Below, in pieces: positions 22,440 through 33,200 of a stretch of 64,000 nt of DNA (position 1 is the first letter of the stretch; every line of letters starts with the position of its first letter). Under the pieces are notes generated by a model that saw only the letters and a program-made list of their open reading frames with translations, was not told the DNA's origin and made no database searches. This DNA is from Proteles cristata cristata. Its lineage: Eukaryota; Chordata; Mammalia; Carnivora; Hyaenidae. The stretch spans positions 3,162,001 through 3,226,000 of the forward strand of contig JAESUZ010005462.1 of NCBI GenBank assembly GCA_017311185.1, in the 5' to 3' direction. The position numbers were made by a program, and so were the translations under genes.

Positions 22440-23845
22440 GTGTATGCATTTATGATTGATTGATTTTCAACAAGGGTACCAAGACAATTTGGTGGGGAAA
22501 GAGCCTGATACTGTACACAAAAAATAGCTCAAAAATGGACTGTATACATAAATATAAGTGCAAAACTATCATATTCTTAGGAGAAAACATGGGGAGAAGG
22601 TCTTTCCAATCCTAAGTTAGGCAAAATCTTCTTAAATATGGCATCTCAAGCACAGGCAACAAAAGGAAAAGCAGCTAAATTGGACCTCATCAAAATTAAA
22701 AGCTTTTATGTATCATAGGACACCATCAAGAAAATGAAAAAATGACCCACCAAAAAGGAGAAAATATTTGCAAATCATCTGTATGATAAGGAACCAGATA
22801 TATAAATAACCCTTATAACTCAATAATTAAGACAAATAACCCAATTAAAAATAGACAAAGGATTTAAATAGACATTTCCCCCAAAGAAGGTATTCACATG
22901 ATCTATAAGCACATGACAAGATGCATCATTAGTCGTTAAGGATATGCAAATCAAAACCACAGTGAGATACCACTTCACACCCACTAGAATGGCTCTAATC
23001 AAAATGTCAGACCCATAGCAAGTGCCAGTGAGGATGTAGAGAAACTAGAACCCTCATTCATCACTGGTGGGAATGTTAAATGACTTAGCCACTTTGTAAA
23101 ACAGTTTGGCAGTTCCTCAAAGTTTAATTTATAAATTGGGCATGTAAGAGATTAACAACTACAACTAGTAATAAACTAGAACAATTATAACAATATACCA
23201 TAATAAAAGTTAGGTAAATGTGGTCTCAATCTCTCTCTCATAGTATCTTACTATACCATTTTTTCTTGTGATGTGAGATGATGAAATGCCCACATGATGA
23301 GGTGAAATGGGAAGAATGATGTAGGCACAAAGATGTAACATTAAGCTACTATGGACCTTCGGACTGTGTGTCAGAAGGTGAATCATCTTCTGGACCATGT
23401 TAATGGAAACTGCAGAGAGCAAAACTGGATAATAGAGGACTCTTGTACCTCCATATAATGGCATAGTATGCCACCACAGGAAGAATGAAGTACTGATACA
23501 GGTGACAGCCAAGATGAACCTTGAAAAGATTATGCTGAGCAAAAGCAGACAGACCTAAAGGGCACCATATTGTATGATACCATTTATACGGAATGTCCAG
23601 AATAGGCAAAACTGTGGAGATGTTAATTAGATTACTGGTTGCCTAGGACAGGGACAAAAGATGAGGCTTAGCTGCTACTGGGTATGGGATTTCTCTTGGA
23701 GAGGGTAAGTGTTCTAAACTTGATTGTGGTGATGGTTGTACAACCCTGTGACACACCCCATTCCATTGAATTGCAACCTTCAAATGGGTGGACTTTATGG
23801 TGTGGGAATTATATATCAAAGAAGATGCTTTTTAAATAAAATAAA
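22440..23845 (+). mobile_element. Old L1 LINE, 3' part
   Basis: The left part (22440-23120) matches the end of L1 ORF2, including sequence for 'ATGCAAATCAAAACCACAGT', GAGATACCACTTCACACCC and CACTGGTGGGAATGT. The right part (23444-23845) continues with ORF2/3'UTR sequence such as AACCTTGAAAAGATTATGCT and ends at ATTATATATCAAAGAAG. The ORF carries stops and frameshifts, so it is dead. A pogo-type element separates the parts and about 230 bp of L1 expected between them is missing. Confidence 0.85.
23121..23443. mobile_element. Truncated pogo/Tigger-type MITE inside L1
   Basis: The block is foreign to L1. It has the order GAGATTAACAACTACAACTA, 'AATAAAAGTTAGGTAAATGT', GGTCTCAATCTCTCTCTC, 'GATGAGGTGAAATGGGAAGA', GTCAGAAGGTGAATCATC and an end GGATAATAGAGGACTCTTGTA. 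I recognise this as a common non-autonomous Tigger-clade element with TA target preference; the subfamily name is not certain. Its left terminal part is missing. The 110-codon minus-strand frame at 23210-23542 is a shadow of this block. Confidence 0.65.
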
Positions 23846-24045
23846 AATGTTAATCTTGGGAAACCAAAAGTGTATACAATATGGGTGAAGTCCAGCTGAA
23901 CCTGGGAGAGAGGTCTGGGCAAAAGGGAAACATCTCCAGATCTCAGTAGAGGAGTGGGTGAAGCTGGGGAAATGAATAAAGTATCCAAGGAATGCAGAGT
24001 AAAACTAATGAAGTTACTTGCAGAACCTGGGGACACAGGTATTTT

Positions 24046-24246
24046 TTTTTTTTTAATGTTTATTCATTTTGAAAGCGAGTGAGCACATGCACACAAGGGG
24101 CAGAAAGAATGGGAGAGAGAGAATCCCAGATTCCACACTGTCAGTGGAGAGCCCAACACAGGGCTCAATCTCACAAAGCGTGAGGTCATAACCTGAGTGG
24201 AAATCAAGAGTCAGATGCTTAACCCACTAAGCCACCCAGGCATCCC
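24046..24246 (-). mobile_element. CAN-SINE, older variant
   Basis: An inverted SINE with GAGTGAGCACATGCACACA in the body, a variant also seen in the 29.3 kb copy. Target duplications ACACAGGTATTTT (24033-24045) and ACACAGCTATTTT (24247-24259) bracket it. Confidence 0.94.
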
Positions 24247-24259
24247 ACACAGCTATTTT

Positions 24260-24569
24260 TTTTTTTTAAGGACAAAAGTCAGAAGAATAGTCTGAGAGTT
24301 AATGAGGGAACAGGTAACAGTACAAAATAATTGAAGGGGAGAGGTGGATGAGAAGGTAGTTTACAAAGGTAAATTAGAATGACCAAATATGCAATTGACA
24401 TTTATGCTTGGGAGATTGTAATTTTACAGTTAGGTGCAGAAAAGGTGAAAAGCCAGATACAAAATTTTAATGAATGAGACTTCATCAAAGTAGGTAATGG
24501 AAAAAGAAAAAAGGAAATTAGTGAGGTTGAAGGAAGGTTCTGCTGTTGATAATGATAATGACATTGTTT
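24260..24569. other. Unassigned purine-rich DNA
   Basis: Nothing recognisable; an A/G-rich spacer between two oppositely oriented SINEs. Confidence 0.5.
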
Positions 24570-24587
24570 AGAAAGGAAAGTCTTAAT

Positions 24588-24810
24588 TGGCACCTGGGTG
24601 GCTTAGTCAGTTAAGTGTCTGATTTTGGCTCAGGTCATGATCTCGCAGCTTGTGGGTGCAAGCCCCACATTGGGCTCTGTGCTAACAGCTCAGAACCTGG
24701 AGCCTGCTTCGGATTCTGTGTCTCCCTCTCTCTTTGCCACTCCCCTGCTCACACTCTGCCTGTCTCTCCTTCAGAAATAAATACTTAACAATTTTTTAAA
24801 AAGAAAAAAA
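24588..24810 (+). mobile_element. CAN-SINE
   Basis: Complete head-to-tail copy with target duplications AGAAAGGAAAGTCTTAA (24570-24586) and AGAAAGGAAAATCTTAA (24811-24827), one base different. Confidence 0.96.
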
Positions 24811-24827
24811 AGAAAGGAAAATCTTAA

Positions 24828-25284
24828 GAAGATTTAGAGGTTGAGGGAAAGGAGCCAGAGAGGGGAATGACTGATAATTAGTGCAGAGCATTAAAAAACT
24901 GCATAATAAAGTAAAACACTGGATCTACACATTATAAATACTTAGTACAACACCTACCTCTACCTCCATAGCCCCTTCTTTCTATTTTGGAGGTAGGCGT
25001 AAACTACAGTAAGTCTTTTTTTTTTTTTTTTTAACTTCATGAAAAATCTAAGTTGTTGATAAGTTGTCATTTTGTAAAATGTTTCCAAAATTGTGCAGTT
25101 TCTAATATTGGGGACTGGACTCTTCCCTTTTAGAGACCCAGAATGTGGGTCTCTAAACTCAGGGTCCAGCACTGCCTTTTATGTGCTTGGGCATAGTGTT
25201 GTAAATGTCTCTGCTTGGGCACGGTGTTGTAAATGTCTCTAAGTATGTGGTCTCAGCTCTAAAATGGGGCATGGGCATTAAAGA
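24828..25284. other. Unassigned, with poly-T and a 28-bp tandem pair
   Basis: A T17 run lies at about 25016-25032. Two adjacent 28-bp units at 25185-25212 and 25213-25240, each starting GCTTGGGCA and ending AAATGTCTCT, differ at about two bases. No gene is seen. Confidence 0.55.
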
Positions 25285-25405
25285 GGGCCTTTGTTGGGAT
25301 GAGCACTGGGTGTTACATGTAAGTGACGAATCACTAAATTCTATTCCTGAAAACATTATAGCACTCTATGTTAACTAACTTGAATTTAAATTTAAAAAAA
25401 TAAAT
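25285..25405 (+). mobile_element. Carnivore L1 3' end
   Basis: A severely 5'-truncated L1. It has GGGATGAGCACTGGGTGTTA, then 'CTAAATTCTATTCCTGAAAA', 'TGTTAACTAACTTGAATTTA' and an A-rich tail. This is the 3' terminus used by carnivore L1s. Confidence 0.85.
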
Positions 25406-25502
25406 GGTAATAATCTCTACTTGCAAGGTTTTTCTCAGGATTACTGGAAAAGTATTATTGAAAAGTATAGGTTGTAAATAATTGATAAAGAATAAAACCC
25501 TA

Positions 25503-25668
25503 GAATGGACTGTCCTGGGTTCCAATCTAGGACAATCTCACTATGCCTCTGATTTCTCATCTGTGAAATGGGTAAGATAGTGCTACTTATCTCATGCGGT
25601 TGTTATGATGAGCAAATGAGAACATGCGTGTAAATACAGAGCCTGGGACAGCATTAAGTGCTCAGTAA
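25503..25668 (+). repeat. MIR SINE relic
   Basis: MIR in sense orientation: 'TGTCCTGGGTTCCAATC', 'TGATTTCTCATCTGTGAAAT', GGTTGTTATGATGAGCAAAT, and a closing AAGTGCTCAGTAA. The next CAN-SINE follows directly. Confidence 0.78.
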
Positions 25669-25688
25669 TTTAAAGTGGAGTGAAAATC

Positions 25689-25914
25689 GGGGCATCTGGG
25701 TGGCTCAGTCAGTTAAGCGTCCAGCTTCAGCTCAGGTCATGATCTCGCAATCTGTGGGTTCGAGCCCTGCATCAGGCTCTGTGTTGACAGCTCAGAGCCT
25801 GGAGCCTGCTTCAGATCCTATGTCTCCCTTTCTCTCTGCCCCTTCCCTGCTCATGCTCTGTCTCTCTCTGTCTCTCAAAAATAAAAAAATAAACATTAAA
25901 AAAAAACTTTTAAA
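25689..25914 (+). mobile_element. CAN-SINE
   Basis: Full-length copy with head GGGGCATCTGGGTGGCTCAG and the A-rich tail. Target duplications AAAGTGGAGTGAAAATC (25672-25688) and AAAGTGGAGTGAAAAATC (25915-25932) differ by one A. The 106-codon frame over it is the SINE read through and is not a gene. Confidence 0.97.
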
Positions 25915-25932
25915 AAAGTGGAGTGAAAAATC

Positions 25933-28803
25933 TAAGAACAAACAGAAAAAAAGAAGAAAAATTTTCTCCAGTTGTTAATGAAAGCTAAGAAAGAACTTTG
26001 CTAATTTAATCATTTATTCAAATTAGTCAGAGTTGCTGTGATAAAGTTTACCATTTGCTAAAAGAGTTCAATTTAATCGTTTATTATATAATAGTAACCA
26101 AACAGTACTACCTGACATGCACCCTAGTCTTTTTTCCCTCAGTCATTGGTGTTGAGAAATGTAATTAAAAAAATACTGCTTTTGTTCTTAATTAAAAAAA
26201 AATAAGCTGTAATTAATTGCAATGAAGTAGATAAGGCACCATGTGAAGTGGTCACTGTTCACTGCAGAAGTCGTGGATCAGAGTAAGAAGCACTAATAAG
26301 TAATCCTAACAGTACATTTTCTTATTTAGGATGCTATTAATGAGGTAGCTGTCAGATTTATATGCCACTACAAATCAAATGTCTTTGTAATACAAAGTCT
26401 ATTTGTTACACAACAACAAGGTCTCTAAGTTTACCTTTCCATCTCTGATATGTGATGAAGTTATTTCATTTGTTGCAGAATAAAATCTGTACCATTTCTA
26501 GTCATTATCCTTTTTCCATTGATATCTTAGTGCTTGTTACAGTAAAATTCCAACAGAATTACACAACTGAGAAAGAATGATTTGATAGGTCCTAAAAGTA
26601 TATACCCTAATGGATTTCTGATGGAGATTGAACTTGATGGCAGTATGTTACGTTCTTGAAGTTGGAAATTAATGTTATATTTTTAGGGGACATTCTTGGC
26701 ATTGCTTTTACCTTTGGGGAGGGGAGGGAGAATATCATAACTTTTCTTCTTTTCTCAGACAAATGACCAAGCAGGAAATTTTTTATAAATTACAAAAACA
26801 TTCACTTTGAATAGCATGCTGCGATTCCCAGCTAAGTCACTCTGGTTCACCCTGTCCTTTGCATTTCTGCAGACAGCAATAATCAAAGCAGTATGGGAGC
26901 CATGCATAGTCTGATTTGTCAGTGTAGCCCCAGGAGTTCAAAAGTCTTCTCTCTTTTGGGGTGTAGAACAAGAGGAAAGGGCAGTGGTGGCCCCGCTGAC
27001 TGACTATATGGCTGTCCAGTGGCCTGACTGGCCCACTATTGGAATGGTTTAAATGAAGTCTGTGGGTTTCATTCTCCAGACTAGAAGACAGTGTCTCTTA
27101 GGGAATGACAGGTGGGAGATAACATAGGAGGAGGGAAAGGATGGAAAACATTGGAGGGGAAGCAGACAGCCAGCACACAGACTGGCAAAATGGACTCTGT
27201 TTGCCCTTTGACACCTAGGGAGCCCAGAGGCCAAGAAACAATCATGATATTGCCTCGGCACTTTCCACTGTGATCTTTATGAACTAAAAATGCAAGGTTG
27301 TTTTTAACACTATAAAAACACTGGTTTGTCCCTTTGCCTTTGTAGTATCTGGCCAATGTCAGTTTAGATGTATTCCACCATTTCTCCTACTCTTTCTTGG
27401 TATGAGAAAGTGACATAAAGTTCAGATTAAACACTTAACTTCTTTACTTGGATTTGCAGACACATTAATTTGATATATGATGAAGACAAACAAGCAGAAA
27501 GAGAATGAGTGGGAGAATCCACTTATTCTAAGATAGCTCTCCTTTTTCAACTTCAAAATGAGAAATAATTATATTTATCTCTGTCGCATGGAGATAACTA
27601 GGCTGTAAATTAATTTCCATGCAGGCCTTTCTAATAAATTACAGAGTTTTGCTTTTTTCCAGAATCAGAAGTCCAATATGGCGTTTTCTGGGTCAAGTGC
27701 TCAGGGCCTCTGACCTTATTTCTTTATAACAAGGGCTCTATCCCCTTAAATCCATAAATTATCTGAAACATCCTTTTAACTTCTCTGAGGAGAGGTGCCA
27801 GATTGCTTAAATATTTCCTGTTTTATCAGAGTTCTATATTCATTTTTCACTTGTTTCAACATAGTTTCCTCCTATAGTTAAATCAGCATTTCAGAATTCA
27901 ACATTGAGTGGGGAGCTTACAGATAAATGATAGAACTTTGTAGCCTGAAATAGATAAATCTTGGGCCACTGCCAGTAGGTAAATAACTAACTTCTATTCA
28001 AGCAATTTAGAAGTGATCAGCTACAAGGTCGAGCAGCTCAGGGCACTGTAGCCTAATGCGCTTTTTAATGAGTAAATCATTGCTAGCTGGTGCTCTCACA
28101 GTTTAACTCCTTTTTAAATATACTGCCCATGAGTTATGCCCCTAAAAAGCAACTGAGGTACCCTAAGGGCCAGAAGGGGACTGAGAACATTTACAAATGA
28201 GCGTGACACTAATGTGAACCAATGGATTATTTGCATTCCACTGCTTCAGTTATCACTTAGTGGCTGCAGGCTCCGATGGCAAGCCTGTGGACTGCATTAT
28301 GTTAGCCTCAAAAATAAATGCTAATATCTGTGATGTTTTCACATTCCCCACCATATTTGGTAAATTGTACTAGCTTAGACCCCTAAGGGCTGCCAAGAGT
28401 CTTATTGGCAAAAATGCCACTTTGGTGAAGACATAACTTGACTACCAGTCCTATTTGTAGGCTTTCCCGGTTGACACTACGTCATTTCCTCCCCAGGACT
28501 CTGAGATTTGTGCTTTTTATAAAATGTTGACAATTTGAGTTATGTATAAATTGCCCTCTTATATCACATTTTCCTTTGTTGGCAGTGTTCTTTTGATCTT
28601 TATAATTTTTTATAAAAGAAGTTTGCAACTATGTAAGTTTCCTGAATGGTTGTCTGAGTCTGATTTTCACATAGATTTTTGGTTGGGTACTTGGGACCAG
28701 TTAGTGAGAAAAGTAAGATGCGAGGGATAGAAGGACAATAACTGAATAATTCACAATTCCCATGTGCAGGTTGATCATGGCCTTTTCCATAAATTGAGGT
28801 TCT
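25933..28803. other. Unique DNA with possible conserved blocks
   Basis: Nearly 2.9 kb without a named repeat or gene. 26150-26600 and especially 27600-28550 look like slowly evolving non-coding DNA: mixed composition, no transposons, no microsatellites. This is a visual judgement only. Confidence 0.45.
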
Positions 28804-28814
28804 TGCTGACTTTT

Positions 28815-29019
28815 TTTAAAAAAATATTTATTTATTTTTGAGAGAGAGACAGCACATGAGCAGGGGAGGGGCAGAGAGAGAGGGAGACAGAATCAGAAGC
28901 AGGCTCCAGACTCTGAGCTGTCAGCACAGAACCCGATGCGGGGCTCGAACTCACAAACTGCGAGATCATAACCCGAGCCAAAGTCAGGCAGTTAACTGAC
29001 TGAGCCACCCAGGTGCCCC
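28815..29019 (-). mobile_element. CAN-SINE
   Basis: Inverted copy ending GAGCCACCCAGGTGCCCCT. Matching TGCTGACTTTT occurs on both sides (28804-28814 and 29026-29036). Confidence 0.95.
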
Positions 29020-29257
29020 TCTAGGTGCTGACTTTTAGTTATGTCTCTGTTCCTTAATCTGTGGGTCTATGTGAGTTAAAGACTCACCTAAATTTTTTTA
29101 GTAAGACAGGGTGTTAGAGTAGATACATGACATATTTCCAAACCTTTCTAGTTTTCAAAATCTGTTTTATAGTAGATGTAGAAAAATCTTTTTATTATCT
29201 AAATTAGTCTTTAAGATATTTAATTTGTGCTTTATTTTCTTTTTATTACTTTTTTAA

Positions 29258-29441
29258 AGTTTTTTTTTAAGTTTATTTTGAGAGACAGGCTGAGCACATG
29301 CACACGTGGGGGAGGGGCAGAGAGAGGGAGAGACAGAATCCCAGACACGCTCTGCACTGTCAGTCCAGACCCCAACACAGGGCTCAAACCCTTAACTGAG
29401 TCCAAGTCATATGCTTAATCGACTGAGCCACCCAGGTGCTC
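29258..29441 (-). mobile_element. CAN-SINE, older variant
   Basis: Inverted SINE with the GAGCACATGCACACGTGGGG body. Part of the head region is deleted (the usual GATCATGACC block is missing). Related flanks ATTACTTTTTTAAAG and ATTACTAACTTTAAT (from about 29245 and 29444) are its likely target duplication. Confidence 0.93.
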
Positions 29442-29470
29442 CAATTACTAACTTTAATAATCTAGTGATT

Positions 29471-29685
29471 AGGGGGTGCCTGGATGGGTCAGTCAGTTAA
29501 GCATCAAACTCTTGATTTAGGGTCAGGTCATGATCTCAGTTTCATAAGTTCGGGTTCTGCTTTGGGCTCTGCACTGGCAGCAGGGAGCCTGCTTGGGATT
29601 CTCTTTCTCCCTTTCTCTGCCCCTCCCCCACTTAATGCTGCCTGTCTCTCTCAAATAAATAAATAAACTAAAAATATGATAAAAG
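29471..29685 (+). mobile_element. CAN-SINE
   Basis: Sense copy from GGGGGTGCCTGGATGGGTCAG to an AATAAATAAATAAAC tail. It lies only about 30 bp from the previous SINE in opposite orientation, forming an inverted pair. Confidence 0.94.
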
Positions 29686-29785
29686 TAAAGTCCATTGATT
29701 AATATATAAAAAAGACCAATAAAAATTATGATGAATTCCATAAAATTATATTTTTAAGTAAAAAGGTCTAATGTGTGTATTTTAT

Positions 29786-30055
29786 TTTATTTTAGCTAAT
29801 TTTTAGTTAATACACAGTGCAAAATTCATTTCAGTAGTAGAATTCAATGACTTATCACTTACATATAATAACCAGTGCTCACCACAATAAGTGCCCACCC
29901 TAATACCCATCACCCATCCAGCCCATCTCCCACACACCTCTCTCCATCACCCCTCAGTTTGTTCTCTATCTTTAAGAATCTCTTGTGGTTTGTTTCCCTC
30001 TCTCCCCCCCTCACCTTCCCATATGTTCATCTGTTTTATTTCTTAAATTCCTGTA
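29786..30055 (-). mobile_element. Carnivore L1 3' end, inverted
   Basis: Reverse of an L1 3' end: TTAATACACAGTGCAAAATT, AACCAGTGCTCACCACAATA, CACCCATCCAGCCCATCTCC and the pyrimidine-rich 3'UTR. It stops at about 30055 where the LINE is 5'-truncated. Confidence 0.85.
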
Positions 30056-30129
30056 TTTATTTTTAATGTCATAAATTACATATATGTAAAAAAAAGTGAC
30101 GTTTTTCTCTTGGTAATGGCTTCTACTGC

Positions 30130-30285
30130 TACTGCCAGCATAGCTACTATTTTATGAGCTACTATGAACCAGGCTGATTCATTACACTGTTGTGTTTAAT
30201 CTTCACAACTGCATGCCTGATATATATATTATTAACTTTGTTTTTCAGATGAAAAAAATAGAGCTAAGCTCTAAGTTATATAACT
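30130..30285 (-). repeat. MIR-like relic
   Basis: An inverted MIR-type order is seen: 'GAGCTACTATGAACCAGGCT', 'TTTAATCTTCACAACTGCAT', 'TTTGTTTTTCAGATGAAAAA'. Diverged. Confidence 0.55.
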
Positions 30286-33200
30286 ATAAATATAAACAAA
30301 GGAATTCTGAATTGGATGAAACCCAAACTTTTTTCTATTATATCATATTGCCTTGTCCTTATAAACCCATTCTTGGATATCATCAGATAGTGAATTCAAG
30401 AGCCACAGAATTTTAAGATCCTATCTGTAGCCATATTTATAAACCATGCTTATCAAATAATCAGAAACAAAAACTGTGTTTGGATTCTCTTGATCACTGA
30501 CTCCGACTGTAGGTCACTTGCCAAGTATTGCTAATGGTATTGAGTTTGAGATTGAATTTTAGAGTTTTTATTTCCTTCCTAAGTCCAAATGTGGAGTTTT
30601 TTCATTTCATTATTTCTCTGTCTTCTTTTTAAGTGATCCTAAGTCACAATCATTCTAATTGCAAAATACGAAACTTTTTAGTCAACTTATCATCCTATCC
30701 TAAGAGTACCAAAAGACCACTTCTGATTACATTTTGGTCAATTTCATTCCAACTGTTTATTAATATTTGAATACAAGTGTATGTGCTCATGTGCACACAT
30801 ACATGCTAAGTTAAATGGAAGATGATTTTAGTTATAACCAATATTTGTATTTCTAAGTAATACTGTATATCTATAAACAACAACAGCAATAAGAGCAACA
30901 ACTCAGTAGCTCTTTAATCAACCTCACTGAGAGTACTGTGCATGGATTTTCTCTTCCTCTAGTTTTGAGGGACCAAGGACTGTAAAGAATTCTCATCCCT
31001 CTGCTGCCTGGTAAATATGCTTAATTTAGACAGCATAAACTGTACGTTCCAGTTTGAAAATGCCATCCCATGTTTTTATGGCAATGCCTTCCTTGGTTGA
31101 TTTAGAAAAAGAGTTCTAAAAATAAGATACCATAAATAAACCTACTTATGTGTGTGTTCAAAAATAATCATTTTGATTATCTTTTGTGGATGTAGGTTCC
31201 TTGACATACATAGGACCTTGTCTGGGAAAAGACTATTAACTTTTTCTGTAGCTGTAAGACTTGGAATCACACTGCTCTTTCTCTGTGATTCTTGAAAGTA
31301 TGTAGGCTTCTTTCTACTTATAATCCTTGCCAGATCTCTGTCGGAGTGTTGGTCGACTTGCCAGAGCTTGAGTGATGTCTTTTGCTTCATCCTGCTGTGC
31401 ATCTTGCAGGAAAGCAGATGCTCTTGACCATCTGAGTAATCTGAATCCTGTTATTTCCAGTAAACTCAGTAGGATTTCTGGGATGAGAGTTGGAGCCGTC
31501 CTGCTAAAACACTGAGATGAGAGATGAGAAGTTTACTGAAAAACAGAACAGGCATTTTTTGGTAGATAAATGTGTCTCATTTATGTGGCTCTTATTTTAA
31601 TCAAATCTTTGAAGTTTTAAGGAGAACAATTATTTCTTCAGATTCACTTCTTTTGAGTAGTTACTGTTGCCCTTGCAAGCCTACATGGCAGAGATTTATG
31701 ATGATGTACTTTAGGGATTTATTTGAAATTGCTTTACTTAAACCTATATTCAGCCTACTTTTTGCCTAGAAATAAAACAGTTATAATTTCCGGTCTCAGG
31801 TGTTTGTTTTTTTAAAATTGCTTAATGATTTTTAAAAATATCAGGTCTTACAAGTTTGAATTCAAAACAGGGGCTTGCCTGCAAATAGTTAAAAAGGTAG
31901 TATAGAGTATTATAGCTTCTCTTTGTGTTTGTTTCATCCCACTTCTTCCATGTTCTGGATATACATCCCAAGGTTAGTGTCTATTTCATTGGTTCCAGTT
32001 CTGCAAGAAAAGGCTGCTTCTCCAATAAGTTCAGTCTATTTGATTTCTCAATGCCACCCCCTTTTCCTCCTGCCTAGTTTTTTTTTTTTTAATAGATAAA
32101 TGCCTTCCTTACTGAGAAGAGCACCCATTTCTAAAAATTCATCATTTCGCATCTAGGAAATATGCTTCAAGAATTATTTTACCTTTGGTTCAGTCTAAAA
32201 TTGTCAGCATAATAGGATGTTCTTTTGTTGTTCCTTCCTCTTTGATTTCTGCTATCATATCTCAATAGCAATTTATATCCTTTCTTCCTAGTTTAGTTTT
32301 TCTATTAAGTACTGTCACTACCTGTATGTATCTACTTTTCAATTTCAGTGTCCATCAGAATACACAGAAACCTTGTCATGGGTAGGTAGTGACTGAGATT
32401 TCCAACCGGATGTGGGGCATTGTTTCTGTTGCTGGAATTATCTTTGTTTCTAGTGATTGTCTAAATATATTAATGGAATTTGGTTGTAATTGGGAAAATA
32501 CTGAATCAACCATATTACCTTTGACCTTTGCTTTGAAAGATACCATATAGGTGCATACTTTCTTGTTACCTTGGCAGAAATAACCAACTCTAGCAGCTGT
32601 TCGGAGATTAACTAAAATGGCTAGGAAACAAGGCAGTGTGCTTGCAATACTAGGTAAAGGAGGGGTCCTAAGCAATATTGGGTAAAACAAGAAGAGTAAG
32701 CCCCAACTTAGCCCAATTACTTTAAAAATTTCTTCTCATAACAGTAAAATGCTTTTGTAAACTTTCTTTCTCTTCCTTTTTATTTTCAGACTATGCCTTA
32801 CTACCTCTGTAATACAAGTGCTATTTAAGAAAATACATCATCACTTACTGTTATACATAGGAAGTCAAATATTTGTTGAATAAAAAAACTAACTCATTAT
32901 CTCCCTTTTCATGTTTATCAAAGAGCTCTCCATATCTCAGGTATGGAATGAGGTTATATGTTCATAAACAAAATGAGTAGTGTCTCCCCAGGCCCTTTCA
33001 TTACAGAACCAGGGTCTACTTTTTCTCACCTGGAAAGGCTAGACTGCCAGTACCTACAGAACTGGCCACATCTTGGAACACTCTTCTGTGTCTCGTGCAT
33101 AATACCTAGATTAGAACTCTCTACGTGACGAAAAGTATTAGGAGATGTCTTAGAAATGCAACTCATTTCCAAATTGACCAACTGAAATCATCTGTCCTGT

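Noticed and set aside
23210..23542. 110-codon minus-strand open frame
   Set aside because: It spans the nested pogo-type element and the L1 flank, so it is repeat-derived.
25658..25978. 106-codon frame, and similar frames over other SINEs (43730-44059, 50135-50389, 29484-29666, 41424-41627)
   Set aside because: They are translations of CAN-SINE sequence, showing the same repeated peptide in each copy.
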